From Simmondsia chinensis (lineage: Eukaryota; Streptophyta; Magnoliopsida; Caryophyllales; Simmondsiaceae), in assembly GCA_018398585.1 (NCBI GenBank), contig JAGTTD010000015.1, forward strand, positions 4,469,001 through 4,533,000: 64,000 nt of DNA, in the 5' to 3' direction. Shown piece by piece: positions 21,060 through 32,094 of the stretch; positions within the stretch are counted from its first letter, which is position 1; every line of letters begins with the position of its first letter. A program made the position numbers and the translations under genes. The notes beneath the pieces are model-generated. The model was given only the letters and a program-made list of their open reading frames with translations. It was not told the origin of the DNA and ran no database searches.

Positions 21060-22437
21060 CACACAAGCACTTCAACTTCCGGAATTGTAATTGTCACCAA
21101 TTGAAATTTTATATAAAAAAAGACATTGAATGCAATATGCATAAAGGAATACTAGTAGGTAGCTTCCCTGTTACACACCATTCAAAAACAAATAAAATGG
21201 TACTAAATCCTGCAGCAAATCACATTAAATTATATTGTAATTGAAATTAGTTTAATGTAAAGAGTAAATAAGATGCTACATAACTGAGAAAAAGCAAATT
21301 AACACCACCAATTCATCCCTTTTGTTGCTATCTTTGTATTTGTCAAAAAAAAAAAAAAAAAATTCATCAAGTCAAATCTAGAAGAGCTTTGCCATCGTAT
21401 AAATGCAATACGATTAAAGAAAAACAATTACAGATGCTGGTAACAACTCCAAATATTTATACCCAAAGTCATCTGGCTTTAGTAAAAAATTGAAGCATGG
21501 AAGAAGTGAGGTAGAGTCATCCATGAATGTCAGGCCGACCATGGATCAAGATTTGACAAAGGGTAACTAGGAAACGCTGGAGAAGGGTCAAGATGAGTTC
21601 TCGACGGTAGCTATAGGAGTTATTGAGTATGCGAGGACCCATTGCAAGGTTGCAACATTCTAATTTTTAAACAAAGACCTACAGTCGTTAAAACTTAAGT
21701 CATGGAAAAGATAAATTATCAAAGTAATTTTAAACTTGGAACAATAATTTATTAACAAAAATGATAAAAAAAATTTAAGATCTTAATTAAACTTGAAACA
21801 AACTCTAAAAGTAAAACATCGTAATTCTCTTTAATATTTTACTCTAAAATAAAAAAAAAGTAAAATTTCCGAACTTTTTTAGTTTAATATTCTCTTTTTT
21901 CCGTTTCCTATTTTATGAATCTAATCTTACATAACTGTGCAAAATATATAGTAAATGAATCAAATTAATTATATGAGAGCATAAAACAACAACAAAAGCA
22001 TTTGGATTACCCTATATTTTTATAGTTTGGTTGAACACCATTTACGTACGACAAACAATAATTTCAATAGTAGAAAGCAAATTCGATTCATAAATTTCAC
22101 AATGGACAACTACATAATAATATGTGAAACAAAAACAATCTACGCATTACACGAAAAAAAACCTAGTTATTAATTATTAATGCTTAAAACATCACTAGAA
22201 AAAAAAAAACCAAGTAAACTAACACGTAATCGTCCCTTTAGGTATTGTTTTGGATTGCTTGAGGTTATTTCCGACCTTAGCTACTTTATGGTATTGTTTT
22301 TCCTGCAAAGATAAATAAAAATATTTCGATAACTTCATGCCTGAATCTGACCTACGAATTTAACATTAAAATTCATATATAATGGAAATGTTGTTCTATA
22401 CTAAAATTAAATCTCTTCTGATAAAATAGCACACTAA
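21060..22437. other. AT-rich spacer, no gene
   Basis: A (TA)n run lies at its left border (about 21030-21051) and an A tract at about 21345. No coding signal on either strand. Confidence 0.5.
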
Positions 22438-22469
22438 TTTCATATGTGTGTGTGTGTGTGAGAGAGAGA

Positions 22470-23010
22470 ATGAGAGGGACAAATTCTGGCCCTTTATTGT
22501 AATGGACGGCTAGGATTTGTTGGACATTAAAAAAAATAACAATTTATGGCCAAGATTTGTTAAGTATTGAATAAATAAAAATTTTCTTCCCTTATCCCTT
22601 CTTTCTTTCTACCCATGAAGAGGTATGGGTCATAAATTATTTTAATATTCAACAAACCCTAGCCGTCCATTACAATGGAAGGCCAGGATTTGCCCCTCTC
22701 ACGCTCTCAGAAAAACGTCACCCATATATAGGACATCGTTCTTATAAGAGGGTGAGAGGGGCGAATCCTGGCCCTCTGTTGTAATGGACAGCCAAGATTT
22801 ATTGAACATTAAAAAAATAACAATTTACGGCCAAGATTTGTTGAGTATTAAAAAAAAAACAATTTCCTTCCTTTACCCCTTCTTTCTTTTTGCCCCATGA
22901 AGGGGTATGAGATATAAATTATTATTATTTTTCTTAATGTTCAACAAATCTTGACCCATTATAATAAAGGGTCATGATTCACCCTTTCAAACTTTCATCA
23001 TCTCATAAGA
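22470..23010. repeat. two adjacent copies of a CCGTCCATTACAATGGA foldback
   Basis: Units share CTGGCC..TTGTAATGGACGGC..GGATTTGTT with inverted counterparts such as CCTAGCCGTCCATTACAATG (about 22660). Two units (about 22470-22720 and 22745-23010) lie head to tail. Preceded by (TG)n(AG)n and followed by (TA)n. Confidence 0.55.
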
Positions 23011-23199
23011 ACGTGTATATATATATATATATATATATGTATATGAGATTTAATCTCATATATATTGGTATGTAGATTTCTTAATTGCTACATGTGAACT
23101 TATCATGATTCATTTGGGGATAATGTGAAAAAAGATTTGTTGTCGAACTAAACCAGAAATAAAATATAATATATGATTAATTACCAAATAAAATAAAAT

Positions 23200-23506
23200 A
23201 AGTATGATGAGGTGGGTGGGCTTGTGGTTGAGGCGTCAGTTCTGCTCCTGTTTTTCGTGTTGTTCGTCTGGTCTTTCTTCATGTGGGATCCATGTCTGAG
23301 CTTGTTCCTGCGTGTCTTGTCTGGCCTGTGTTTGGTGTCTGTTGTGTTCTGTTTGGGTGTTTGGCTTTTGGTTCCGATTTGGTATTTGTTTGTTCTATTC
23401 TCTTTCTGTTCCCACTTCCATTTTATGGGGTGGCTAAGGGCTCGTCTTTTCGAGTTCCCTATTTGTCCCTCAGATATGCCGATATTTATCAAAAAAAAAA
23501 AAAAAC
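23200..23506 (+). mobile_element. possible LINE/SINE-type 3' segment with poly-A tail
   Basis: A T/G-rich segment, compositionally unlike its flanks, ends ATATTTATC plus 15 A. Its tail resembles 15130-15207. No RT motif is visible, so class is uncertain. Confidence 0.35.
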
Positions 23507-23647
23507 AGATATTAAAATAATTATATTGGCACGTAGATAACAATTAGAATAAAGGGACAGCGAAGTATAGTTGATGTTGTTGATCTACGATAACTGGGGT
23601 GTTGAATTTGCCTCCCATTTTAATTATGTATGTATATGCCGACTTCG

Positions 23648-24186
23648 GTTATTTACATTTTAGTATTTAGCATGTTTAGAAATAATAAAACGGACCATCA
23701 CCTTTCTAAATTATTAAAAATGTCTTTTGAGTTTGCATCGTATAAATAGAAAGGCCTCTAAGTTTTTTTTGTCGTATTAATAAAAAAACCCTTCTTTAGC
23801 TTGATGATGTTATTTTCTATTGAAAGAGCTAATATGATAACTATTTTTTTATTAATGCCACTATAAATGACAAAAATGTCAATCAATAAACATATTTTTA
23901 AATAAATTAAGTGAAAATAAATAGTTGTTAAACAATACAACAGCTCAAATTTCGTGCTTATAAAATAATAGTAAGAGTATTGAATGGTACTTTTATTATT
24001 TTACTGCACCATTACTAAAAAAACACTTGTCATATCAACTTTGTCTATAAAAAATGATATTATCACGCTGAAGATAACCTTTTTATTAATACGATAAAAA
24101 CTTATGAGCCTTTTTATTAATTCAAAAAGTTTATCGTGCTTTTTATTATTTTCAAAAACGTTAGATACTGAAATATAATGAACTCT
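23648..24186. repeat. foldback element, family A copy 2 (~540 bp)
   Basis: Same end sequence as 18041-18573 (TTATTTACATTTTAGTA) and the same arms. Left and right halves are inverted copies. Confidence 0.65.
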
Positions 24187-24189
24187 ATT

Positions 24190-25430
24190 GACTTTATATT
24201 TTGCGATAATTAATTTTTGGGTTATTTATGTCATTAGTTCTTATATTTTGCATAATATGTCAATTAAATCTATTTACTTTTAATTATGTCAATTTAATAA
24301 ACTTGTTTTAAACAAGTCCAATGTTGAAATTTACGTTAATTTCTGGCATAAATTGTAACAACACATTCACTCATTTCTAAACACTGCCTTCACGTGGGAA
24401 GCATATGTAATTGCTAATTAAGTTATAATTTTCACTGCAAATTAATGTTAATTTCAAATTGGACTTAAATGAAATAATATCAATTATACAAGGGCCAAAT
24501 TGATAACACTAAAAATATAAAGATTAAACTGACATAATCAGCAAAGTATAAAAAGCGATGAAGTAAATAACTGTAATTTTTTGTATATAAGTATGAGATT
24601 GGGCGTCTCAAAAAAAAAAATACAAGAGAACATACAGAAAAACGGGAAAGGGAGCAGGGGAGAAGAATGTAAAAAAGAAATTAGACAATGAAGCAAACAT
24701 CGGGACACACCATAATTGAAGTTAGACAATGAATGTAGTTTTCCCTTGAGATTCCTTGTTTTATAAAATTAAAATTTGTTTCTTTTTATGAATGTTAAAA
24801 CTTAAACATAGTTCGAAAAACCCATGCAGGTTTTAGTGTTGTTGCATTAGGTATGAAGTTTGGTTGTATCAGGTTTTATTTATAAAGTAAAAGATCGAGT
24901 AAATAAGATTTAGGCTCATCACACACTAGAATTTTACTGTGGGTGGTTATAGATATACAGTAAGGTTTTATATGTTAAACTAGGTCCGAGAGTTGAGACG
25001 TCTCATTTAATTTTTCAGAGATATAGTGGAGTTATCATGCTCCCTGTGGATGTAGGATTCGGCCGAAGCACATAAGTTTGGTGTCTCGTGTTTTCTACCT
25101 TCTCCTATTGTGTGACTACTATTTCGGTCTAGGGTTCGATGTCTGTGTGGTCCTAATAATAGATATCTGCATAATTTTTTGGTGTCTGACTTGATTGGAC
25201 TTTTGAAAATAACATCATTAACTTAACTTTAGTTGTAAAATATGATTAAGTTGATATAATATAAATTACATATGTACCAAATTGACCTAACTAAAAGTAA
25301 AAGGAATGAATTGACACAGTGGACAAAATAAAAGTACGTCGTGCATAAATAACTACCCAAATTCTTTTACATAATATTTCACTAAGCTAATATTATCTAT
25401 AATTAATTATTTTTAATTATAATTATAAGA
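24190..25430. other. no gene recognized
   Basis: AT-rich sequence with scattered short ORFs, none with protein-like composition. Confidence 0.5.
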
Positions 25431-25880
25431 GAAATTATCACTTAGGTACCTTAAAATTTGAGCATATATTACTTAATTATCCTGACATGTCAATATACAC
25501 AATTGGGTACTCTAGGGTTTGAATATTTCATTACCTAGGTACTGTATTGGGATTCAATAAATTTTTGTAAGAATCTACCAATTTTATAGAAAAATTAATA
25601 CAATACATGATTAAATAATATATATGTCATACAATATTTCTCAAAAATTCAGCGAATTATAATAAAATATTCACTGTATATTGAAGTAAACTACCTAAAT
25701 ATTACCACAATCATGTGTCATTTTCGTATTTTTGGCAGAAAATCATCAAATTCTAATAAAAATACTAATATATTACAGAAATCATGTACAATTTTAACAT
25801 TTTTTTAAATAAAAATTTATCAAATTTTAATAAAAGAATATCTAATTATTAAATTTTAAAATATGAGGATATCTAAATGT
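25431..25880. repeat. foldback repeat, ATCACTTAGGTACC family, copy 3
   Basis: Left end GAAATTATCACTTAGGTACC; a right counterpart is weakly recognizable. Sequence between follows the other copies. Confidence 0.6.
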
Positions 25881-26129
25881 TGATACGGTGTAAAATAGGG
25901 AAAATTGAAATCCCACATCGATGGGCTAAAAAAGAATAGCCGGTATATATATGATACAAATATTATCGAGGGTCATGCTCGAATTAGTTTCGAGCCTCTC
26001 GACTGCAAAGTCAGCACGCCACGTCACCACCAACGCCATGTCATCATAACTCTATTAGTAGTATAAATAAGGAGAGTTGGATTAGGGTTACAATATGTTG
26101 AGATATTATGTATTGATGTTGATCTCTCT

Positions 26130-26258
26130 AAAGGAACATACCCAATGCCACAAGGGCTCCCACTTACGCAGGGTTTGGGGGGCGGATGTACGCAGCCTTC
26201 CTCCTTCAGGGTGTTACCTTGAAGAGAGACTATTTCCCAGTGCCCCTAACCTGGGGGT
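26130..26258 (-). mobile_element. headless (TTG)n-family SINE, 15-bp TSD
   Basis: Flanked by perfect GATGTTGATCTCTCT at 26115-26129 and 26259-26273. Length 129 bp. The body shows GCTCCCACTTACGCAGGG, GATGTACGCAGCCTT and GAGAGACTATTTCC. The 5' end (right side) stops where the 5S head begins in longer copies. Confidence 0.8.
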
Positions 26259-26367
26259 GATGTTGATCTCTCTCCCCTCCTAAATCTTCTCTATCTCACC
26301 TCCAATTTCTTTTAGATTTTCTCCCCTTTCTTATTGTATTATATGTAATTACTCTATTTGGAGATTT

Positions 26368-26484
26368 AACAACAGTCCCAGTACCACAGGGGCTCCCGCA
26401 CGAAGCAGGGTCTGGGGGGTTAGATGTACGCAGTCTTCCTCCTTCTGGGTGGAAGAGAGGTTGTTTCCGAGGACCCCTATCCTG
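26368..26484 (-). mobile_element. headless (TTG)n-family SINE
   Basis: GGGCTCCCGCACGAAGCAGG, GATGTACGCAGTCTTCC and GAGAGGTTGTTTCCGAGG identify the family. I see no clear TSD. Confidence 0.7.
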
Positions 26485-27214
26485 ATTATCCACATATAAT
26501 ATATAATTTGGGACAACCACTATCCCGTAGCTATCAATTTGTGTGATTGGGGAGCTGGATTGTGAACTGTAAGCTAGATTGGTGTTGGTTTGTATCAATA
26601 TACCAAGGAGTTACTCTAACCGTTGTTAATCTGATCAATAAAATTTTAAAACTTAAGGGTACGTAGGTGATGACACAATCTAAAATAGCAGAAAACTGAA
26701 ATCCCTCATCCATGAGGTAGAAAAGCGAAGCCAATATATACACCAAGGAGCTACTCACCCATTGCGAATGTGATCAATAAGTTCTCGAAATTGATACAAA
26801 CCCGATATTAGACCCAATTACTAAACCGGATCAATAGAGGGTATTAGGAAGATTATATTAATATATAATATTAAATGGGGGCAACAAGGGTATTGATTAA
26901 TTTATGTCATCATTAATTAATTAAGCTCTAATTATAATAATTAAGACTGCTTAGGGCCATAGTATAAATAAGGAAGATTAGGATAGGAATGGGGTATGTT
27001 TTGATGTGTTGATGTAAACCCTTCTTCTTCTCCCTCAAAATCTCTTTCTGTGTCTTCTTTCATTTCTCTTATGTAATTACTCAATTTTAGGAGAATATAC
27101 TTACAAATGTATACAAATCACAATACAACAGTCGTTTACTCTCCTGTAGCTCCAATAATTGCTTGTGTGTGTGTTTGATTTCATTAATTGAACTTGATTT
27201 GATCTAAGTTCATA

Positions 27215-27395
27215 TCAAAAATCTTAGAATACTTAAGTAATAAAACTATATGCCTCCGTGATACAATAACAACAACCGACACAGTGCCTTATAGGTTTCG
27301 GCCTATCTGGTCAAAATTTATTAAAGTGTCAATATACCTAGATAATAAATGATTAAAATTTAGAGTATTAAGTAATAATTTTCTGAAATATAAAT
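27215..27395. repeat. foldback family fragment with SINE tail piece
   Basis: AGAATACTTAAGTAATAAAA and GAGTATTAAGTAATAATTT belong to the ATCACTTAGG family. Between them, ACAATAACAACAACCGACAC..GTGCCTT is a short SINE 3' end, minus orientation. Confidence 0.35.
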
Positions 27396-27718
27396 ATAAT
27401 AAATATAAATTGTGAAGGCGTGATACATTATTTAAGCATGTGAGGAGGGAGGGGGGTTCAAATTGCTGGGCTGTCTTATTCTGGCCACTCGTTTTCGTGG
27501 CAATTTGAATACACGCGGTTTCCTCTTACGACGACACGTGTCAATTTTAGGAGGGACAAAACAAATATACAAATTCAAAAGAAAAAAAATATAAAGAATT
27601 TTGGAACGTCATTTTGAAGATAAATTAAAAAAATAACGAAGAAAAAAAGGGATCAATTTAAAAAGTGAATGAATGACTGATTAAAAGTTTTCCATTTGGG
27701 ATATCTCTTTTGCAACTT

Positions 27719-28917
27719 TTTTGGAAAATACCTTTAAAAAAAAAAAAGGAAGAATGATATAAAAATAGCACCAAATTAAGTATAAATAAATTTTTTTTAA
27801 AACTGTATTTGATAAGTTAAAAAAAAATATTATACTAGTATTAATAAATTTTTTTGGTACCGAATTAGAAAAAAGAATAATTTTGTTGGCACCATAGGTA
27901 GAGAGTGAATTTCACATGCTATGAAGTTAATTTTAATTTAAAACAGTGGCTAATAAAATAATAAACTATCTATATATGAATTTTTTTTAGTATTATAAGT
28001 GAAGAAAAAAAGTATTGTCGTAGTTAAAATAAATATTTTCAGTGTTGAACTAGATATAAACTAATTTTTTAAGCACCGTATGGTATCTAATACTTGCTCG
28101 TATGCTTGTATCATCTGTCTTAATTCAATGTATTTTTGCTCCAAAATACTAATGTGGAACATAATTTTGATCGTATATAAGTATATTTTGTTGATATATT
28201 TTCAAAATAAAGTGTTTTAGTTGTGTTTTGCTATGTTTTGGCTTAAATATGGTGTGTTGACATATACTTGATTGGACATATTACAAATTTGCTCTTTAAA
28301 TATTGTGAACCGACCCATAATATTATAGAAATTTCAGTCCCAAAAACTGGGGCTGTTTGTTGACACAAGAAACACATCAAATGCATCATCGAGACACTTT
28401 ATTTTAAAAATATATTTACAAAATATATTTATATATTATCAAAATTATATTCCATATTAGTGCTTTTAAGTAAAAATACATTAAATTAAGACAAAGAATA
28501 CAAGCACATGAGTAAGTGTTAAATATCATACAGTGCTTAAAAAATTAGTTTACGTATAGTTCAATACTGAAAATATTTATTTTGACAAGATCAATATTTT
28601 TTCTTTTACTTAAATAAGTATAGTATTAAAAAAATTCACTTATACATAATTTGGTATTTTATTAATTTTTTTACTTTAACATTGGCTTTATTTTTTTCAC
28701 TTGCAAGGCAGCAAGTGAGATATATTCTCCACCTTTGGGTACTAAAAAAATTAAGTTTTTCCTAGTTCGATGTCAAAAAATTTATTAATACTAGTACAAT
28801 ATTTGTACTTAATAAATATAATACTAAAAAAATTTATATATGCCTAGTTTGATATTTCTTTTATCATTCTTCCTTAAAACAAACCCACTTTTAAAATTTT
28901 TTAAGTTATTTCCAACA
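27719..28917. repeat. giant foldback, arms ~560 bp
   Basis: The two halves are inverted copies from end to end. Left landmarks AAGGAAGAATGAT (27749), ATACTAGTATTAATAAATTT (27832), AAATATTTTCAGT (28031) and CTTAATTCAATGTATTTTTG (28119) have complements at about 28873, 28785, 28575 and 28475. The centre is near 28310, with only about 100 bp unpaired. No coding capacity. Confidence 0.8.
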
Positions 28918-28929
28918 TAATTTTTTTTT

Positions 28930-29640
28930 TTTTTTTGAACAGAACAACATAACTTCTTACTTATTCTCTATATCAATATTAACTGGGTAAATTACATAAG
29001 TATTCTCAGCCTTAGCAAAATAATTTCTTAGTCAATAAATTTTATAAAATAATTTTAAAGTTTAAATTTAGGTGAAATAAAATTTTAGTCCAACTGAAAT
29101 TAAATATTTTATAGAAATTTATAAAATCATTGAAGTACTTTTCCTAAGGATATTTTAAAAAACAATAAAAAGAAAAGCTAATGCTTACCTTTTATCAAGC
29201 GTTTTTTGTTTAGAATCTCGATCATAAATACCCTACTGTCTTGAATTTCTTAAATATTCTTGTCATATGTCTTCAAATCCTACTATTAGAGGATAGTCTT
29301 CTAGATTTTACTTTATACGACCTTATTTTCCTTACCTTTTATATAACGAGGAATGGGCAATCTTGTTTTTTATTTTTATGTGTAGCTCTATATATAAAGT
29401 ATATACCTTCACTTTATTATTTATTTAATTGGATCTCTTTTTTCTGTCATACTTACCTTATACTTTTTTTTTTTTTTTCTTAAACTTGTATTCAAATTGT
29501 AAAAATAAAATGTTAGAGAGGGAGTCTGAAGAAAATTTCAAAAAATTAATTGCAATTTAGAATGTAAATATAATTGAAAAAAAGAGTAAAATAATTGGCA
29601 TCGCCAAAATTTAAATTAAAATAAAGAGCAGAGCATTTGA
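28930..29640. other. spacer before the proposed NET4 leader exon
   Basis: AT-rich, no gene. Poly-T runs at 28921-28936 and 29465-29478. Confidence 0.4.
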
Positions 29641-29779
29641 CTAAGAACAATGAAGCAAAGTGCTGATACTGACACCTCCCCACAAACTCAAATTCCTTGG
29701 TTTTTTTTTTTTTTTTTTAGTTTAATTTTTCAAATTTCGCCGCTTACTGTTTATCCTTTATATACTTTGAAATTACTTT

Positions 29780-30038
29780 GTTTCTTTGTCCATTTCAATC
29801 CCCTGTCCAATTACCACCTCAATTTTACCTCTATACAGAGAGGATTTCCATGTCGGAGGAGGATTTTCTTTGGGTTAATTAGGGTTCCGGCGAGTATTTC
29901 TGGTGTGGGTTGCCGGCGTTTGAATCTCTCTTGCCGGAGTTTTTGTTGGGGGTTTTGTTTGTTGTGTTGAACTTTGTCGATTTGGGATTTTTATCTGCAT
30001 TTGTGGAGTTCCGGTGAAGCAAGCTGTGGAGTGAGAGG
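29780..30038 (+). other. probable 5' untranslated exon of the NET4 gene
   Basis: The base composition changes to a GC-richer, leader-like sequence with several GCCGG motifs. It ends GTGAGAG followed by GTTAGATT, a plausible splice donor at 30039. A TATA-like TTTATATACTTT lies at about 29757. The nearest plus-strand coding exon with an upstream acceptor is NET4 at 34451. The assignment rests on position and splice signals only. Confidence 0.4.
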
Positions 30039-30074
30039 TTAGATTATAGCTCTATTGCTTTTTGTTTGTTTTCT

Positions 30075-30256
30075 CATGTGTGAACCTTGTAAGAATCTCA
30101 TAGAAGAGTTGTGAGAGAGAAGAGATCGATATATAAGCGTAGTGGGTTACTCCATGTAATGCAAATTAGTTTAGGAGCAATCCTGCTTGAGCTTATCTAT
30201 GGATCGTTTGTATGCCAATTCTGTGGGTCGGGCCTAAAGGCTTGGTGAAACTTAAC
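30075..30256 (+). mobile_element. LTR fragment, same family as 49660-49850
   Basis: GAGATCGATATATAAGCGTAG, GTTTAGGA..AATCCTGCTTGAGCTTAT and GGGCCTAAAGGC..TTAACA align with 49711-49850. No primer site follows, so it is a solo LTR or fragment. Confidence 0.5.
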
Positions 30257-30458
30257 AATTTCTTCTCCGTTTGTGATTTTTTGTGGTTTTCTTGTTTTGA
30301 TTTGATTGATTGTGTATGTAGATAGCGGTAATTTTGAAATTGACTTAGAAATTTATGGAGTTTAAGGATCTTGCATGACATGCATATGTACATGGGTGTA
30401 GATTGATGTTTTTATGTGATTTTGAGGATTACTAGGGCCATCAACTGAGTTATTTAAT

Positions 30459-30817
30459 CCATTGGTCTCTCGTGTTTTTAAGTTTGTTCAAATTGGTCTT
30501 TTATTTTTATTTTTTTTAATTCAACTTGGTCCTTCACCTTTGTAATTTGTTCAAATTTGTCTTTCATCTTTATAATTTTGTTCAAATTAGTCCCTTATTT
30601 TCGTCTTTAAAATGGTCCATATGGTGATTAAAGTTATGGAAAAATCGAAAAGATGAAGGATCAATTTTGTTATAAAATAAAACATTACAGATCATTTTGA
30701 ACAAAAGAAAAAATGAGAAACTAATTTGAACAAAGTTACAAAGATGAGGGACCGATTTCAACAAGAGAAAAGATGGGGACCAATTTGAACAGACTTAAAA
30801 AGATAAGAGACAATGGT
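30459..30817. repeat. foldback MITE, ~150-bp arms
   Basis: The left arm (ATTGGTCTCTCGTG, TTTGTTCAAATTGGTC, repeated TTGTTCAAATT..GTC units) is matched in reverse by the right arm (GGGACCAATTTGAACAGAC, ending AAGAGACAATGG). TTTGTTCAAATT repeats also occur in tandem within each arm. Confidence 0.65.
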
Positions 30818-31639
30818 GTAAATAATTCGTCATCAACATTTGGGAAGGGGGAAGTTGAAACTCAAGACCTCATGCTTGCAGTAGGAAGCCTGAGCTGCTA
30901 TACCAAACAATCTTGTTGTATGTTGATGTACATCCCCCCTCAATTTGGATGGGAGGAATCGGTACACAGGATTATCTTGAGAGGATGGCTTGTAATTTGT
31001 AACAAATTCGGAGCTCCACTGATGCAGTTTTCCCCTCACAAAGTGGTGATTAACATCAACATATTTGGTTGATAATGAATTATAGGATTGACCCAGCGCA
31101 GGACCCAAGATTTTAGGGGCTCCAAAGCAAGGTTTGATTGGTGGACACTTTTTTTTATAATAGAGGTGTCTAGGTCTACTTAAACATGTGTTAAGTAATT
31201 CAGTTTATACTACGATAGTAACTAATATGTGATTCATTTATGTTATATATGTACATTTGTGTTTATATGTCATTATAAGTTGTTATTTCTCCATTTATGA
31301 ATGGTGATATATAGTAGGGGAAAAAAAACTCGTAAGTTTCGAAAGGGGCCAATCATAAATTAGGGGTGCAAGTGATTGCTTGGATCTTGAACAATCCATG
31401 ATTGACTATAAGATAATGGGTTGATACTTTGTCATGATAACCCACTATAGGGTCACAATCAGAGTGTCCTAAGTCAAACATGAGATTTCTAATGCAGACT
31501 TTGTTGTTGAGTTTGAGATTGAGGCTAACTGCTATGAGTGTGGTAGGATATAAGGCTAAAGAACAAGGAATGGACCTTAACAAAACTTCTGTTCTTTGAA
31601 GGATCAGCATGTAAATACCCATAGTATAGTGATAATTAC

Positions 31640-32090
31640 TCCTCAGTGGTAGAGGTTTTTCAAGGGGTTTAGAATAATCTGTTCTGTATTTGCTGAGGTC
31701 AACATGGTATTTGATTGGGAGGAAAAACTCATGTTTGTAGCAAGTTGCTTCGATGCCTTGAAAGTAGTGTTCCAAAATGAATAACGAAGGATCAAATAGA
31801 CCCATGAAGTATTAAAGAAGCGAAATTGATGAAACATGCCCTCAAGGCTTGCTTAAGTTGTAAAAGGCTTTCTTCAACTTGCAGAGGAAGTCTAGGTATC
31901 TAATGTACAAAATTGGGAGGCTGCCTCATGTATATCCCTTCTTTTAAGTTGCCATCAAAGAAAACATTCATTGAATCCGGTCGTCTTATGTGCCAGAATA
32001 TGAAACTACTAATAATGGTGGGATTTGCTACAGGACTGAAAGCATCACAAGGCATGATAATGAATGGTTCTTTGAATGAAAAACCCTTGA
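31640..32090 (-). pseudogene. degenerate Ty1/copia reverse transcriptase fragment
   Basis: Minus-strand translation gives FSPVANPTIISSFIF, then MNVFFDGNLKEGIYMRQPPN, then (after a stop) LLQLKQALRACFINFASLI. This matches the order of copia RT motifs (VxP..., NAFLHGxLxEE(I/V)YMxQPP, LxKALYGLKQAPRAW). Multiple stops. It lies in the long leader intron of NET4, antisense. Confidence 0.65.
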
Positions 32091-32094
32091 GCCG

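Larger units (their letters stand above)
25883..27240 (+). mobile_element. two LTR-like copies in tandem with SINE insertions
   Basis: Both copies start with TGAAATCCCACATCG or TGAAATCCCTCATCC sequence (about 25910 and 26698). Both contain ACCAAGGAG(T/C)TACTC and a GATCAATAA motif (about 26607 and 26745). A promoter-like AGTATAAATAAGGA occurs at about 26060 and 26962. The first is enlarged by two SINEs. They look like solo LTRs or a much-reduced element; no coding sequence. Confidence 0.4.

Noticed and set aside
23212..23540. Overlapping hydrophobic ORFs
   Set aside because: They lie in a T/G-rich repeat with a poly-A tail and have no start or domain support.
29650..29970. 106-codon plus-strand ORF (MKQSADTDTSPQ...)
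   Set aside because: The composition is driven by T-rich sequence and it runs through the likely 5' leader exon; no domain or homologous pattern is visible.
31353..31805. 150-codon minus-strand ORF
   Set aside because: Adjoins and partly overlaps degenerate copia RT in another frame; its own sequence has no recognizable motif, so I did not call it a gene.
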